NCBI RefSeq assembly: GCF_947172395.1
Contig: NC_069097.1
Span: 11,454,142 to 11,518,141, forward strand
Length of the DNA stretch: 64,000 bases
From: Bicyclus anynana
Lineage: Eukaryota; Arthropoda; Insecta; Lepidoptera; Nymphalidae
Direction: 5' to 3'
The notes beneath the pieces were generated by a model. The model ran no database searches. It worked only from the letters and a program-made list of their open reading frames with translations, and had not been told where the DNA came from. The first letter of the stretch is position 1. Every line of letters begins with the position of its first letter. The position numbers and the translations under genes are program-made. Below are positions 51,901-62,300 of the stretch, one piece after another.

Positions 51901-54900
51901 TACATTACATTACATACAAACGGTTTATATTACATACAAACTACATACATGATTTGATTCACTGAAAGAATGTGTGAATTAACATTTCTTTTTTATTCTT
52001 TACAAGTTAGCTCTTGACTACAATCTCACCTGATGGTTTGAATTGTACACTGTGATGATGCAGACTAAGATGGAAGCGGGCTAACTTGTTAGGAGGAAGA
52101 TGAAAATTCACACCTCTTTCGGTTTCTACACGACATCATACTGGAACGTTAAATCGCTTGACGGTACGTCTTTGTCGGATGGTAACTACCCAGGAGGAGG
52201 TATGCGAGGTGGATTTACAAGACCGTACATAAAATTATAAGTTTTGTTGTTATAAACAGTAGCCTTGTTGCCCAATAACCTGGATCTTCCAGTGAAAATC
52301 TCATTAAAATCGGACAGACATAAAAAATTACAGTGCCTGTTTTACCTAAGAAATCAATTAATTAGTAAAAAAATATATATTTAATGAATACCAATGGTAT
52401 ATAGCTTGACAACTTCGTTCGTAACACTTCCAGTAGCCCGCGCGGGCCGAGGGCGTGTAGCGTTAACTGAAAAACCCACAACTGATACACCTCACTTCCC
52501 ACACGCACGGTTTCACACCCGCGCAGTCTGTCCCCTCGTCGCCCGCATATCATGGGAGTGTCATCAACGAAATTGCCAGACTATAATTATATAGGCTATT
52601 GGATGGGGGCTATGAATTATTTTCATGTCAGGCATTCAGAAGAAAGTCTTTTACATGAATAATATTTATTTTTTATTGTAAATTCATGTCATCCATTCAC
52701 TACTACAAGCCAAGCGTTAAATGTTGTTTATGCAGTATTGCACAGAACAATAGATTACAATAGAATCCATTGTTTCACTGCCCACTAATATTTTTTAAGA
52801 CTTCGCAGTGCAGATAAATGTACCGACCTACTTTTTATTATTAGTTTTTAACACAGAGATGTTATTACAAATGGAGATTCAGACGCTATTGAGTCAGAGA
52901 TAAGTCTACACAAACACAGACGAGCAGACAAAAATTTAACAAAAATTTGATTGTGTTTTAGTGTCCTGTAAACTATAAGCACTTGATAAAATACAGTTAT
53001 TTTTGATGATACACAAATTGCTTGTTCAAAGGTATTAGATTATATAGATAATAAATAATAATTAATCTTACTAATATTGACACCTCATGTGCAAATGACT
53101 AACGCCTCACCTGCAATTCGGGCTGATTTTGGAACGCGTCAGCCCAGCACTGGATAAGACTAAGCACCTTCTCTTGCACCACAGTTGGTGGGTCATTCTT
53201 GGGGCCGATAAGTTTCACCTGAAATAAATAAATATTTTTTTCAAAAACCCAAAATCTTAATTTTTTTTCATTGGTTTTGGAATCTGTTACGACATTCAAT
53301 TATAAGACACTAGCGGACGCCCGCGACTTCGTCCGCGTGGAATTCAGTTTTTCACAAATCCCGCGGGAACCATGGATTTTTCCGGGATGAAAAGTAGCCT
53401 ATGTGTTAATCCAGAGTAAAATCTATTTCAATTCCAAATTTCAGCCAAATCGCTATAGCCGCTGTAGTAGCCGCAGCGTAAAAGAGGGACAAACATACTT
53501 AACCACTTTCACACTTACACACAAGCTTTCGCCTTTATAATATTAGTGAGACTAGCTGACGTCGCGTGGTTCCCGATCCCGATCCCGTAGGAATATGAGG
53601 ATAATATATAACCTTTCTTGATAACTAACACTGAAAGAATTTTTCAAATTGGACCAGAAGTTCTTGAGATTAGCACGTTCAAAACAAACTCTTCAACTTT
53701 ATAATATTAAGTATAGAAGACAAGCGTGTGAATGTATTTAAGTAAAAAACTTGAAAAAAATGATATAATAAAAACATTAGTTTATGCCAGATGTATGCTA
53801 ATGTGTCAATAAACATACCTGCCTAATACCTATATACACCTATCTATATATATCTATGAACTTGTTAAGTGGAATAAATAATTTGTGCCCAAGGTGACTT
53901 TGTCCTGGGAAGTTTTAATATTGTCTGTAGCTAATATTAGCTGCACTAATATCATACCTACATTTATGTATTATGTGAAATTTTATATGATAAAGCTAAA
54001 CTGCTCTTAATATAAACAAATACTTATAGGTATAGTTTGTGAGGTTGTAGGAGGTATTTGCGAATGTCATGTCATGTCAAATTTTATCTCTGTATTCTTA
54101 TGGGCATCAGAATAATGCAAGTGAAACCGAGGGACATTGACTAGTTTATACTAATATTATTGAGAGGAAAGATTTGATTATTTCTTTGCATTGAGTAGAA
54201 TTTGAAAAATTCTTTCTCTGTTTGAGAAGCTACACTATTTCAGAGTCCTATAGGCTTTTCAGCCCTGTTTTCTAACAAAGATGGGAGTTGTATAATATGA
54301 TGCAATCTATCTCATAATTGCATAATTTATTACTGATCAACATTTATCATCAAATATTATGTCTAATGATTCAGTAAAGGTAAATTACATTTTATCATTA
54401 TAGCTACAAGTTAATACAATCTTAGGACCATCTCAATTTAGTTTATTCTAATCTCCTTTCCATATACAGTAAGTAGATTAAAAAAATAACAGGCGGAGAA
54501 GAGGAATGTTGACATATTGTCATAAAGAAACTCCCTAAAATTGCTTTGATAAGCTATCAATCATTTAGGGCTACAAAACTTATCATAAAAAAACTCCAAA
54601 ATTGTTACAATAACTTTGTAAGAGCTAAAATTATTTTTACCAGATAAGTAATTCCAAATTATTTGATACAGATTATAACTAAGTATAAATATGTAGGTAC
54701 CTAATATTCTGGAGTTTGTTATTATGGTACGTACATACATTTAAAGTCTCTAAACAAAACAGCACTTGCAGACTTTGAATCTTGACAGAATTAGTTGAAA
54801 CCGAATATGTTGAAACTGGTATTTCAAATTCAAATTTTGTTTATTCATTGAGCACAAAGTTATTAATTAAATATATAAAATGAAAGAATTTAATTAGAAA

Positions 54901-57900
54901 TAACCATGCATACTTATAGAAACAGCAATAATATATTTCTTGTTTTATTAGAAAACTTGAAGTGATAATTCTACATCTTGGACTTTAAAGGTGTTGAAAC
55001 CCTTTGTAGCTAAGCTGTAATAATCCTATTGACACACATAGTTTAGTGACATATCACATCAATATACCCTTGACACAATTTACCAATAGCACAAAAAGTC
55101 TTCACGTAAAATTCTGCCTGACACAAATCCTGCAGGAACCATAGATTTTCCTGGGATAAGAGTAAACTTTGTGTTCCAAATTCAATTTAAAGTTTTAAAA
55201 TTCAGGGTATAATCTATCTCAATTTGATAATTCTAGCATAATTTGTTCAATAGTTGCAGTGTGAAAGAATAACAATCATACACACAAACTTGCTTATCTA
55301 TACTTATAATAAATCTGAAGAAAGGTCAATTCTGTACATGAAATATATTTCCAAAATAACTATCAGGGGGTGATTAGTGATCGATACTGATGCCAAAAAT
55401 GCAATTCGTAAAATTTTTGCCTGTCTGTCTGTATGTTCGTTATAGAAACAAAAACTACTCAATGGATTTTAACGAAACTTGGTACATTTATTCTTTTATA
55501 CTTCTGGGCAGGTTATAGTATACTTTTCATCACGCTACGATCAATAGGAGCGGAGTACTGAAGGGTAATGTTGGGAAAACAGGAGAAGTTACTCCATTTT
55601 TACAGCAATACTGTAAGGGCTGGATTAAAGAGGTCCAAGGGTGGACGAAGTTGCGGGCGTCCGCTAGATTTTAATATTAGTTTGATATATAGAGTTTATA
55701 AAAGAGAATAATTAAAAACTCAATATCTAGTATATCGCTTCAATACTTAATTACTAGCCTTGTACTCTCAATGTTTTAGGCACCTAATAGTCTTCACAGT
55801 CAATCAAGGTAATAAAGAAGCCATTGAACTGAATCAGTTCAAAGATAAAAAAGTTAAATAATCAGTCAAGCATTCTTTTATCATTACAAGTGTCTTTGAA
55901 TTCTATCTTCCTATAACATTTATGTATAAACAACAAGCGGATGCCCGTGACTCTGTTCGCTTGAAAATCTGATTATACAAATCCCGCAGGAACCACAGAT
56001 TTTTCTGGGATAAAAAGGAGCCTATGTTCTGCTCCAACATCCAGTTTATCTCTTTACTAAATTTCAATCAAATCAGTTTAAAAGTTTAGCTGTGGAATTG
56101 TAATATTAGTGTGGATGTTAATACACCAATGTGTAAATAAACTGTAATAGGGAAGTTATTATAATGTCACCCATACATAGCTATAATTTGTAATAGGATT
56201 ATGTGATGTATGCACATATTATTAAACACACAAATCAAACTGAGTATGTAATATGTTGTGGATACTTATGCTACACCTTTTACACATACATAACATTCAC
56301 ATTATAAAACAAAGTCCTGTGCCACATCTGTCTGTCTGTTCACAATAGACTCAAAAACTATAGAACTAATACAATTTTCATGTGATATTCACCAAAAGAT
56401 AGAATGGCTCATGAGCATGGTTTGGGTACAATAATAATATATGAATGTTTTGTATATATTGGTTGAAATATGACAATAGTTATGAAATTGTTGGAAAACA
56501 TTGCCTAACTATTGCATATAACAAAGCAATTCATGGCATATTCCACTTTCCAGTGTTCCACACATACAAAGTTGCAGGTATCTATAGGTATATGCTTATA
56601 GTATCTTACAAGACTACAGAAACAAGACTTGTTAAATCTGAGGATAACAAAAAATATGAAATAGTTTTTAAATATTGGATAGAAGCAGGCGTTACTTTGT
56701 GGAAGTTCATCATGAATATATAATAATTTATTTATTTTGCTATTATCCACGAAAAGCTGATGAACCCATGCAAAAACGTCACCCAGGTCCAACAAAATAC
56801 TCTCTATGTACGTTTCACCCAGAAATCTGAGCATCCTCAGGAGATGTTGACTCTACAACGTGCAATTGCAAAGTGTTTTTGTTGTTGTTGTTGTTGAAAT
56901 AGATTTTGTTTTCCTTGGAAAGTGTAGTTTCATTCAAATGAGACATAGAACAATATTTTGGTTCAACAAATACTTTTATCTTATCTGATAAACTTCACCT
57001 TTCATTATGAAAAAAATAAATGGCAAAATTCAGGTAAACTTATTGGAATATGTCTGGCTAGTTTCTAACGCATGTACGGTACTAATAATCAAGCTAGAAG
57101 GCAAAAGTATAAGTTTTTATATTGTTTTGTGCTATTTCAACAATTTGATAATAATTTTTACCTTAGTTTAACATATAACCATTCTGAACATGCTCCCTAA
57201 TTGAGCTACACTTTTTTCTTAATTAATTAATTAATTAATTAAATTAATTAATTCTAAACTATTTCCTCATAAAAGCTTTGCAAAGGTAGAGGCCAACCTT
57301 TAACCTTAAACTTCTTAAGTTTTAGTTTAACCATAGAACATGAGGCATTCATTGATTTGCATTTTGTTATCCTACATTAAGTCGACTCATCCCTTTTCAT
57401 ATCATAAGAAAAATCCTCAGAATACAGAAAACTCCAGAAGGTGTGATCACAAGTAGGAATGGAGCCATTTAAACTACTCTTTTTTTCACGGACAAGCAAT
57501 TTCTCACTCAGTGTATGCCGAGTTGTGTGACATGATTTACAGATATAATTTTTTAACACTATGCATGCTTTATAATGACGGCTGAATGTTTCTTCTGGTG
57601 TTTTCTGTATTCTGAGTAAAACCCATCATCTATTCATATTATTTAGTCTATCACACACATTAAACATACATCTTATTTGTTCTTCCTCTCAGGTTTTGCC
57701 CTACTGACCATTTTACTTATAGTGACTTTCTTCCCTTCTCATTGCCTGTTTAAGTACGTACCATATTAACCTATTCAGCTTTCTGCTTGTTTCATTTTTT
57801 ATCTTATAAAAACAGATTGAACTATATGCTATATGAGTAACAATAATGTAGAAAAATGTCTCACCAGTTCATAGATAAACTCTTTGCTGCAGACAAGCAC

Positions 57901-58430
57901 ATGAAAACTCTTTCCACAATTCTTGACGCAGGTTTCAAGTACAGTCAGCGTGTACATAACAATAGTGTAGTTTTTTCCTGCACTCTGAGTCAACCTTTTT
58001 CGTATAGCCTTCACGGCGTCCTTCGGGCCATCGGTACTGCTGTTAATTATGTCACATATCTCCATGTTGAGGGCCCAGTTCTCCGACGGGAGCGATCCAT
58101 CTGTAGCTTGCTCTGGAATATTTTACACAATCGTAGTATAGCGACATACTAAGGGTCAACCTCATTAACACCAATTAAAACTAGTATTGCACTCGATTAC
58201 AAATCACATTACGATCTTATTATTATTTATGGAATAACAAACGAACTGCTCCTTGGGGACAAAGAGAAATTGTTACTTCGTAATGCGCAACGATAATAGG
58301 AAACTTTTAAGAGACGCAGAATTGAGAAATTGTTGAATCATTTTACGCACAAAGTTAAGTATTGGATGTAATTACCTATTTTCTGCCCGACCGGTGTGGC
58401 AAAAGGATTCCCTACTCCAAAAAAGGACAT
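42909..58430 (-). CDS. Tom1: Tom1, VHS-GAT endosomal sorting adaptor, complete
   Basis: Thirteen minus-strand exons: 58376-58430, 57865-58112, 53111-53218, 51770-51865, 50869-50970, 49125-49271, 47167-47318, 46633-46706, 46118-46186, 45383-45485, 44594-44684, 43581-43640, 42909-43091. Phases close to 495 residues, matching the usual Tom1 length of about 490. The VHS domain starts near the N-terminus ([41 protein letters not shown]) and ends around residue 150. The GAT domain spans exons 6-7 (about 204-303), the region that binds ubiquitin and Tollip in this family. ALIDLSDD near residue 338 is a clathrin-box-like motif. DEFDMFA and the terminal MFAL match Tom1-family ends. Family knowledge places it on endosomes sorting ubiquitylated cargo, also with myosin VI. 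Introns hold many repeats; exon 5 lies 20 bp from a MITE. Confidence 0.96.
43935..44290. repeat. GGGTA-type G-rich tracts flanking a GC-rich insert
   Basis: 43940-44050 and 44215-44290 are degenerate GGTAGGGTA/GGTACGGTAGGG arrays. Runs of three or more G are frequent, so G-quadruplexes are plausible on the plus strand; the Tom1 pre-mRNA is CCCTACC-rich. The 44055-44200 insert (GGTTTTAGTGGGTTCTGGAC, GGTTCCGCGGAGGAGTCTC) looks like a retroelement end but is unclassified. Confidence 0.7.
44440..44510. repeat. Hairpin/MITE-like inverted repeat
   Basis: ATTATCCGCCCACTTTAA at 44447 is inverted at 44481-44497 (TTAAGTGGGCGGATAAT) with one inserted base. Outer ACTCAG/CTGAGT also pair. Confidence 0.8.
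45239..45282. repeat. 44-bp perfect palindrome
   Basis: TATATTTCAACTGTTTCATG at the left is followed by AC|GT at the centre and the exact reverse complement to 45282. The sequence is the end of element Z (compare 8283-8305) present twice head to head. In Tom1 intron 10. Confidence 0.95.
46390..46580. mobile_element. Degraded Helitron-like fragment
   Basis: CTGAACCGATTATGATAAAA, GGAAAATACGGGGATAAAAT, GGTGAAAGAACTTTACAAAA resembles the Helitron A interior with reduced identity. Termini absent. Confidence 0.4.
46841..47040 (+). pseudogene. Non-LTR reverse transcriptase fossil
   Basis: Frame 1 reads [19 protein letters not shown], the RT motif with the first catalytic Asp in (D/L)FSKAFDxVxH. 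After stops, another frame reads [20 protein letters not shown], corresponding to the GVPQGSxLGPLLFLIYIND motif. Spacing and order match a Jockey/CR1-like RT domain. Stops and a frameshift show it is dead. In Tom1 intron 7. Confidence 0.85.
47452..47733 (-). mobile_element. SINE-1, nearly full length
   Basis: GCTGAGCTCGAGTCTCCTCT, GGCCAATAGTCCACCACGCT, ATTCGAACCCACATCCTCCG, ending at CTGAGCTATCACGGCTC, the complement of the A box. In Tom1 intron 6. Confidence 0.85.
48262..48565. repeat. Repeat Y copy 2
   Basis: TTAGATTTGTATGCGCGTTC, ATCTTTGTTATTTGTGCGTT, ACCCGAATGTATCATAAAAA, AACCTAGTCATCATCCCCAT: colinear with 31743-32185 and uninterrupted. Confidence 0.8.
48657..49066 (+). mobile_element. 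Helitron A copy with a retroelement inserted in it
   Basis: TCTATACTAATCTAGACTAA...AAAGCTGAAGAGTCTG, then an insertion, then GAACGCGCTAATCTTGGGAA...GCGTCAGCTAG before T. Removing 48710-48917 restores the family A sequence. Confidence 0.85.
48710..48911 (+). mobile_element. Retroelement 3' end inserted in the Helitron, TTGAAC duplication
   Basis: CCTTGGCTGAGTTTGTTGTG, GGACCAAGGCGCGTTTGGAA, AATAAATGAATTTTGACTTT with a TTTGACT-type tail. TTGAAC at 48704-48709 and 48912-48917 is the target duplication. 5'-truncated non-LTR or SINE element. Confidence 0.75.
49920..50290 (+). mobile_element. Degraded LINE C-terminus
   Basis: [14 protein letters not shown]...[13 protein letters not shown] then stop and a GATAACGATGATGATT tail. 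This resembles the RWTDDIKxVA...YVQQWTSNG C-terminus common in lepidopteran endonuclease-RT LINEs. The 5' limit is uncertain. In Tom1 intron 5. Confidence 0.7.
50305..50848. mobile_element. Pogo/Tigger-like MITE beside Tom1 exon 5
   Basis: CAGTAGAACCCGCTTAAGAC at the left and the complement CAGTAGAAGCCGTTTAATGC at the right are inverted termini of about 28 bp. TA follows the right end. About 544 bp with no transposase frame. The right end is 20 bp from the exon 5 donor. Confidence 0.7.
51443..51592 (-). mobile_element. SINE-2 copy
   Basis: CGCTGATGGTAAGTGATTAT, CGCTTGGCGGTACGTCTTTG, GCCACGGCCGAAGCCTCCCA. A short related scrap is at 51005-51045. Confidence 0.75.
51992..52235 (-). mobile_element. 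SINE-2 copy
   Basis: TTACAAGTTAGCTCTTGACT, AGACTAAGATGGAAGCGGGC, ACACCTCTTTCGGTTTCTAC, GACGGTACGTCTTTGTCGG. The distal end has a rearranged head segment (GAGGTGGATTTACAAGACCG). Confidence 0.75.
52395..52590. repeat. Repeat related to the interior of the element at 30713-31418
   Basis: GACAACTTCGTTCGTAACAC, GTGTAGCGTTAACTGAAAAA, CACACCCGCGCAGTCTGTCC, CGCATATCATGGGAGTG match 30890-31050. A fragment also sits at 43130-43175. Confidence 0.75.
53310..53551 (-). mobile_element. Helitron B, back-to-back with a Helitron A
   Basis: CTAGCGGACGCCCGCGACTT...CCGGGATGAAAAGTAGCCTA...CGCCTTTATAATATTAGTGAGA. Its 5' TC terminus abuts the CTAG of the next element with no bases between. Confidence 0.85.
53552..53717 (-). 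mobile_element. Helitron A immediately adjacent to a Helitron B
   Basis: CTAGCTGACGTCGCGTGG, CCCGATCCCGATCCCGTAGG (small internal duplication), CTTTATAATATTAAGTATAGA. Shorter than other copies. Confidence 0.8.
53718..55296. other. Tom1 intron 2, repeat fossils only
   Basis: Helitron-like scraps at 54085-54150 (GGGCATCAGAATAATGCAAG...GACTAG) and 55085-55290 (AATCCTGCAGGAACCATAGA, TTTTCCTGGGATAAGAGT). Otherwise nothing recognised. Confidence 0.4.
55297..55667 (+). mobile_element. Longer non-autonomous Helitron
   Basis: 371 bp: TCTATACTTATAATAAATCT after A; AACTATCAGGGGGTGATTAG, CTGTCTGTCTGTATGTTCGT, GGATTTTAACGAAACTTGGT; 3' hairpin GGACGAAGTTGCGGGCGTCC then GCTAG. Confidence 0.82.
55933..56118 (-). 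mobile_element. Degenerate Helitron B
   Basis: AAGCGGATGCCCGTGACTCT, TCCCGCAGGAACCACAGATT, AATATTAGTGTGGAT. The CTAG end is lost. Confidence 0.65.
57220..57253. repeat. AATT microsatellite
   Basis: TTAATTAATTAATTAATTAA with one interruption; Tom1 intron 2. Smaller microsatellites occur at 3843-3865 (ATT) and 56878-56896 (TTG). Confidence 0.9.
57377..57640 (-). pseudogene. Possible PIF/Harbinger nuclease C-terminal fossil
   Basis: In one minus-strand frame: [18 protein letters not shown], then [14 protein letters not shown] and about 50 more residues to a stop. W-R-I....PE....KACIVLHNYI is reminiscent of the C-terminus of Harbinger-type nucleases. The frame is short and the His of LHN is Lys here. 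Tentative. Confidence 0.35.
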
Positions 58431-59309
58431 TTTTATAATGTAATCCTATTATAAATAAATAATTTCACCGATTTCACTTGTCACCCGAGTAAACGTAAAA
58501 ATATTTTAATCTGTGGTCAAGGTTATGACTTATTGACAGTCAACTGTCAAATTAGTTTACAATTTCTTTCCACGCAATAATATTTACGAGATTATTATAA
58601 CATAATTTCACAAAATAGAAGCTTAGGCGAAAAAGTGATAAAAATAGTATTCGAAGTTAATGATTTATATATAGATATAACAAGATATTCGTATCGTATA
58701 GGTTTATTTGAGTAAACGACTCATCATCATCAGACGAGCCTGTTGTTTGAGTGCTACCAACATAACAGTTAAACTGAAAAGGGCTAGGCTTCAGAGCCGG
58801 ATAGTCAGTTGAAAAAAAACAACATGATTTAGTGATTAGTGATAGGACAAGAGGCGGTTTTATTTAAAAAGATCATAAGCTTCGACTAAACTTTTACGCA
58901 CGTTCGTCTTCGTATTCATTATTCTTAGCTACGATTACAATGGGTTTTACGCAATAATTACTGTAAGAACCTAACACCGACTTATAAACATTTGAAAATG
59001 GTTAATGCATTTCTCATGATTTTTAAGTCTTAAAAATATATTTTAAATGCCAGTGATTTCACGTGCGAGGAACTCATACCACCGTATCTGAAGATACTGT
59101 ATCTATATCTATACTATATCTGTATTGTCATGGCACGGCAGTGAAACGATGCTCCGAGTCCGAAGTACTTGATTCAAATTGTTACCATGACAATAACTTT
59201 AACAGTCGCAAGTGTCACATGATTCAATAAATGACATTGCAAAAATAGCAACCGATACAATTCAACATAAACAAGATTTTGTGTACATTAATTATTATAA
59301 ATAGACAAA
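58431..59309. promoter_or_regulatory. Divergent intergenic region between Tom1 and DRC3
   Basis: 879 bp containing both 5' flanks; no repeat recognised and no obvious TATA box. A degenerate direct repeat of TATCTATATCTATACTATAT lies near 59100-59125. Confidence 0.4.
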
Positions 59310-62300
59310 ATGACCGAAAAGAAATCTTTAAATAGCCTCATAATCCATCCGGCTATTGAACCGGGTGTCATTGACAATGCAATGCTTACACGGTGCATAT
59401 TGGAGTATGGTAAAAATAATCCCTATCTATTCCCTTTTACTACTTATCCGATCATCCTGAAAGACGAATTTATTTGTAAGTAATTAATATATATTATAAA
59501 GATGTAAATTATGTGAATTAAATTACTATACCACTTGAAAGCCACGTTATTTGCGAGTGTCATTCCCCGACCCAGAAGTGGAACCTAGGATCTCGATATG
59601 CGAAACCGCAAAGGCCAACGAGGTATTTACAGAATCATCATTAAGAACCCATATTCGGCTCATTATTGAGCACGAGTCTCCTCTCAGAAGAGAGGGGTCA
59701 GGCCTTAGTCCACCACGCTGGCCTAATGCAGATTAGCAGACTTCACACACGTAGAGAATTAAGAAAATTATCAGGTATGCCGGTTTCCTTACGGTATTTT
59801 TCCTTTACCGTGTGAGACACTTCATATTTAATACCTTTAAAATGCACACTTGACTGAAAAGTTAGAAGTTCATGCCTCGGACCGGATTCGAACCTACGAA
59901 TCGAAGGCAGAGGTCATATCCACTGGGCTATCATCTCTACATTTACAGAATCCTCGTTCCTTCCTTCCTTATCAGCCGATAGAATCCTCTGCTGCACATA
60001 GGTCTCTTGCATGGACCTCCAAGCACAACGGTCTCGAGCCAGCAATTTACAGAATAGTGCTAACTAATTCTCACTCACATTTAAGGACCACAGGAAGAAG
60101 CAGGGCGACTATTCGCAGAAGAAGGCGTTCACTTAAACGAGGCTCCCATAGTTCGATTGGAATTCCAAAACATACTGCGAATCGATCACCTCTGGATGCT
60201 CAAATCCCTAAGAAAATTGACTTTAGCCCATAACTTGATAGAGAACATAGAGAATTTAGACCAACTAGTCGGACTCAACGAATTAGACTTGTCCTTTAAC
60301 AAAATCGAAAGAATTGAAAATCTAGATGCACTTGTTAACCTCGAAGTGCTAACTCTTTTTCACAACAAAATAAGGAAATTGGAGAATATGGACACTCTTG
60401 AAAATCTACTGGTGTTCAGTATTGGTGACAATTTAATTGAAGATTTCAAGGAGGTATAATATTTCTTTATTTATTTAAGTATTTGATCGTTCAAATGTAA
60501 AATCCAACTTTGTTCTTTACTACAAACTACTCACAAAGATATGTATGACATGTATGTTTTAAGTGATTAATTTAAGTAAATAATCATATATATAATTATA
60601 GTATAAAGAAAAAACATATAAAATTGATTCAAAAATAAATATTAGTTGGATGCAATCTGAGGCTCGTAGCTCATTAGAGCCAATCGGCACTCGATCGTCA
60701 GCTGCTCATGCGGCTAATAATATTTATATTTATACTAATCATATTTAATAACGTGGATTAAGATTAAAACCTACATTTTCCTCAAATTAAAGTGAACTTA
60801 ATCAGTGGCCGTTTAGGTTTGACTTAGTACAAGTAGGTAAGGACTCAGCAAATAGGTGCATGCCAGTTGAATTGGTTAATCTAATGATTTCAGACATGTT
60901 TGTACTACAACAATCCCCGTTTCCATCTCCATAAAACCGAAAAGTTAATGCTAAAACTGAGTACAGTACTCACACGTAGCACAATCTTTTCGCTGTAGTT
61001 CATCTGGTAGAAATTAAACTTAGGTTTTTCAGACTTTAATCTAACCTGCAGACCTTGCACGTAAGCTATAGCGAAATTAATATTCAATGTTTTTTAAAGA
61101 TGTCTTACATGAGACGATTCCGTAAGCTGCGTTCCGTGAGCTTTAAGGGCAATCCCTGTTGTGACGACCCAATGACTTACCAGTTTCTAAAAAGCGCGCT
61201 AACCAGAGTTACATACTTGGACTACAAGCTTGTTACCGAAGATGAAAGGGAAGTTGGAAGAGCCGTCTTTCGGTAAGGATAATTCTAGTTTTTTTTATAT
61301 ATTCTATGCTGATATTTTATAGAGGTAAACTTTGTGGTGTCGTAGGGGCTACTCCTTGGATGTACTAAATCCAAAGAAAGCCAAGTTATGTGTGACTGTT
61401 CAAAGACAGGAGCTATTATATTACACTTATGCCTATTGTACCTACCTAACTATCTCTAATAGGTATTTCGTAGTTTGATGAAACAAAATAAATGGAAAAA
61501 TGTCTGGTTGAGTGATTTGATTTGGATTGAAGATATCGTGGATGAACATGCCAAGACGAATATCAAATCAATCAAACCTTCGGACCTGAGAATGGATGAT
61601 GACGATGACACAATCTGCGCCTATTTTATAATAATAGTAATAATTAATATTGAAATTAATAAATTTCAGAGGTTTACTCCGTAAATTAGATGAAGCAGAC
61701 GAGAAGTCTGAAAAAGAACGAGTGGCACGAGAAGAATATGAGGCCAGAGTAAAGTTCTACGCTCTTTCATTCGTCGAATATCTAAGTGGACCGGAATTGA
61801 TAGAATCAATGTTCGAGAAAGATCCAGATGGTTCGCTCCTCCTTAAAGTCGGTGGCGAGCTGATTGGATTCTATGAACAGTACTAAACAATTTATTTACT
61901 TATATTTTCACAGTACGAGTCACGTAACTTTGTAAACTTAGGGTTAAGTAAATTTATAATAGATCGCAGTATTAACAAGCTAAAATAGTCTGCATTGACT
62001 ATGCACTGTGGTGGATAGTAGGGACTTGACTTCAGTATGGCGGACTTTCATTCCGCCATACTGAATTAATTGCCATGTTTGCAATTTCGTAAATTCTTAA
62101 TGTCAGAATTAATGCATCTTTTTGTTTATGATGCTACCTAACTCTATATAGAATGGTGATTTTACAAAGATTTTATAAGTCGTAAAATTTATGAATTCTT
62201 AGCTTATTTCAGGGAAATAGTGACGCGTGAGAACTTAGACGATGCGTAATTTAGACCTAGAATAAAGTTTATATTACAATTTTTGTCGGTGTAATTTTTT

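Noticed and set aside
56505..56834. 109-codon minus-strand frame in Tom1 intron 2
   Set aside because: No similarity to Tom1 or another family I recognise; splicing exon 2 to exon 3 skips it with exact phase.
61475..61684. 69-codon frame between DRC3 exons 3 and 4
   Set aside because: Joining exon 3 directly to 61670 restores CG|A and a continuous conserved sequence; this frame lacks homology and would break the phase.
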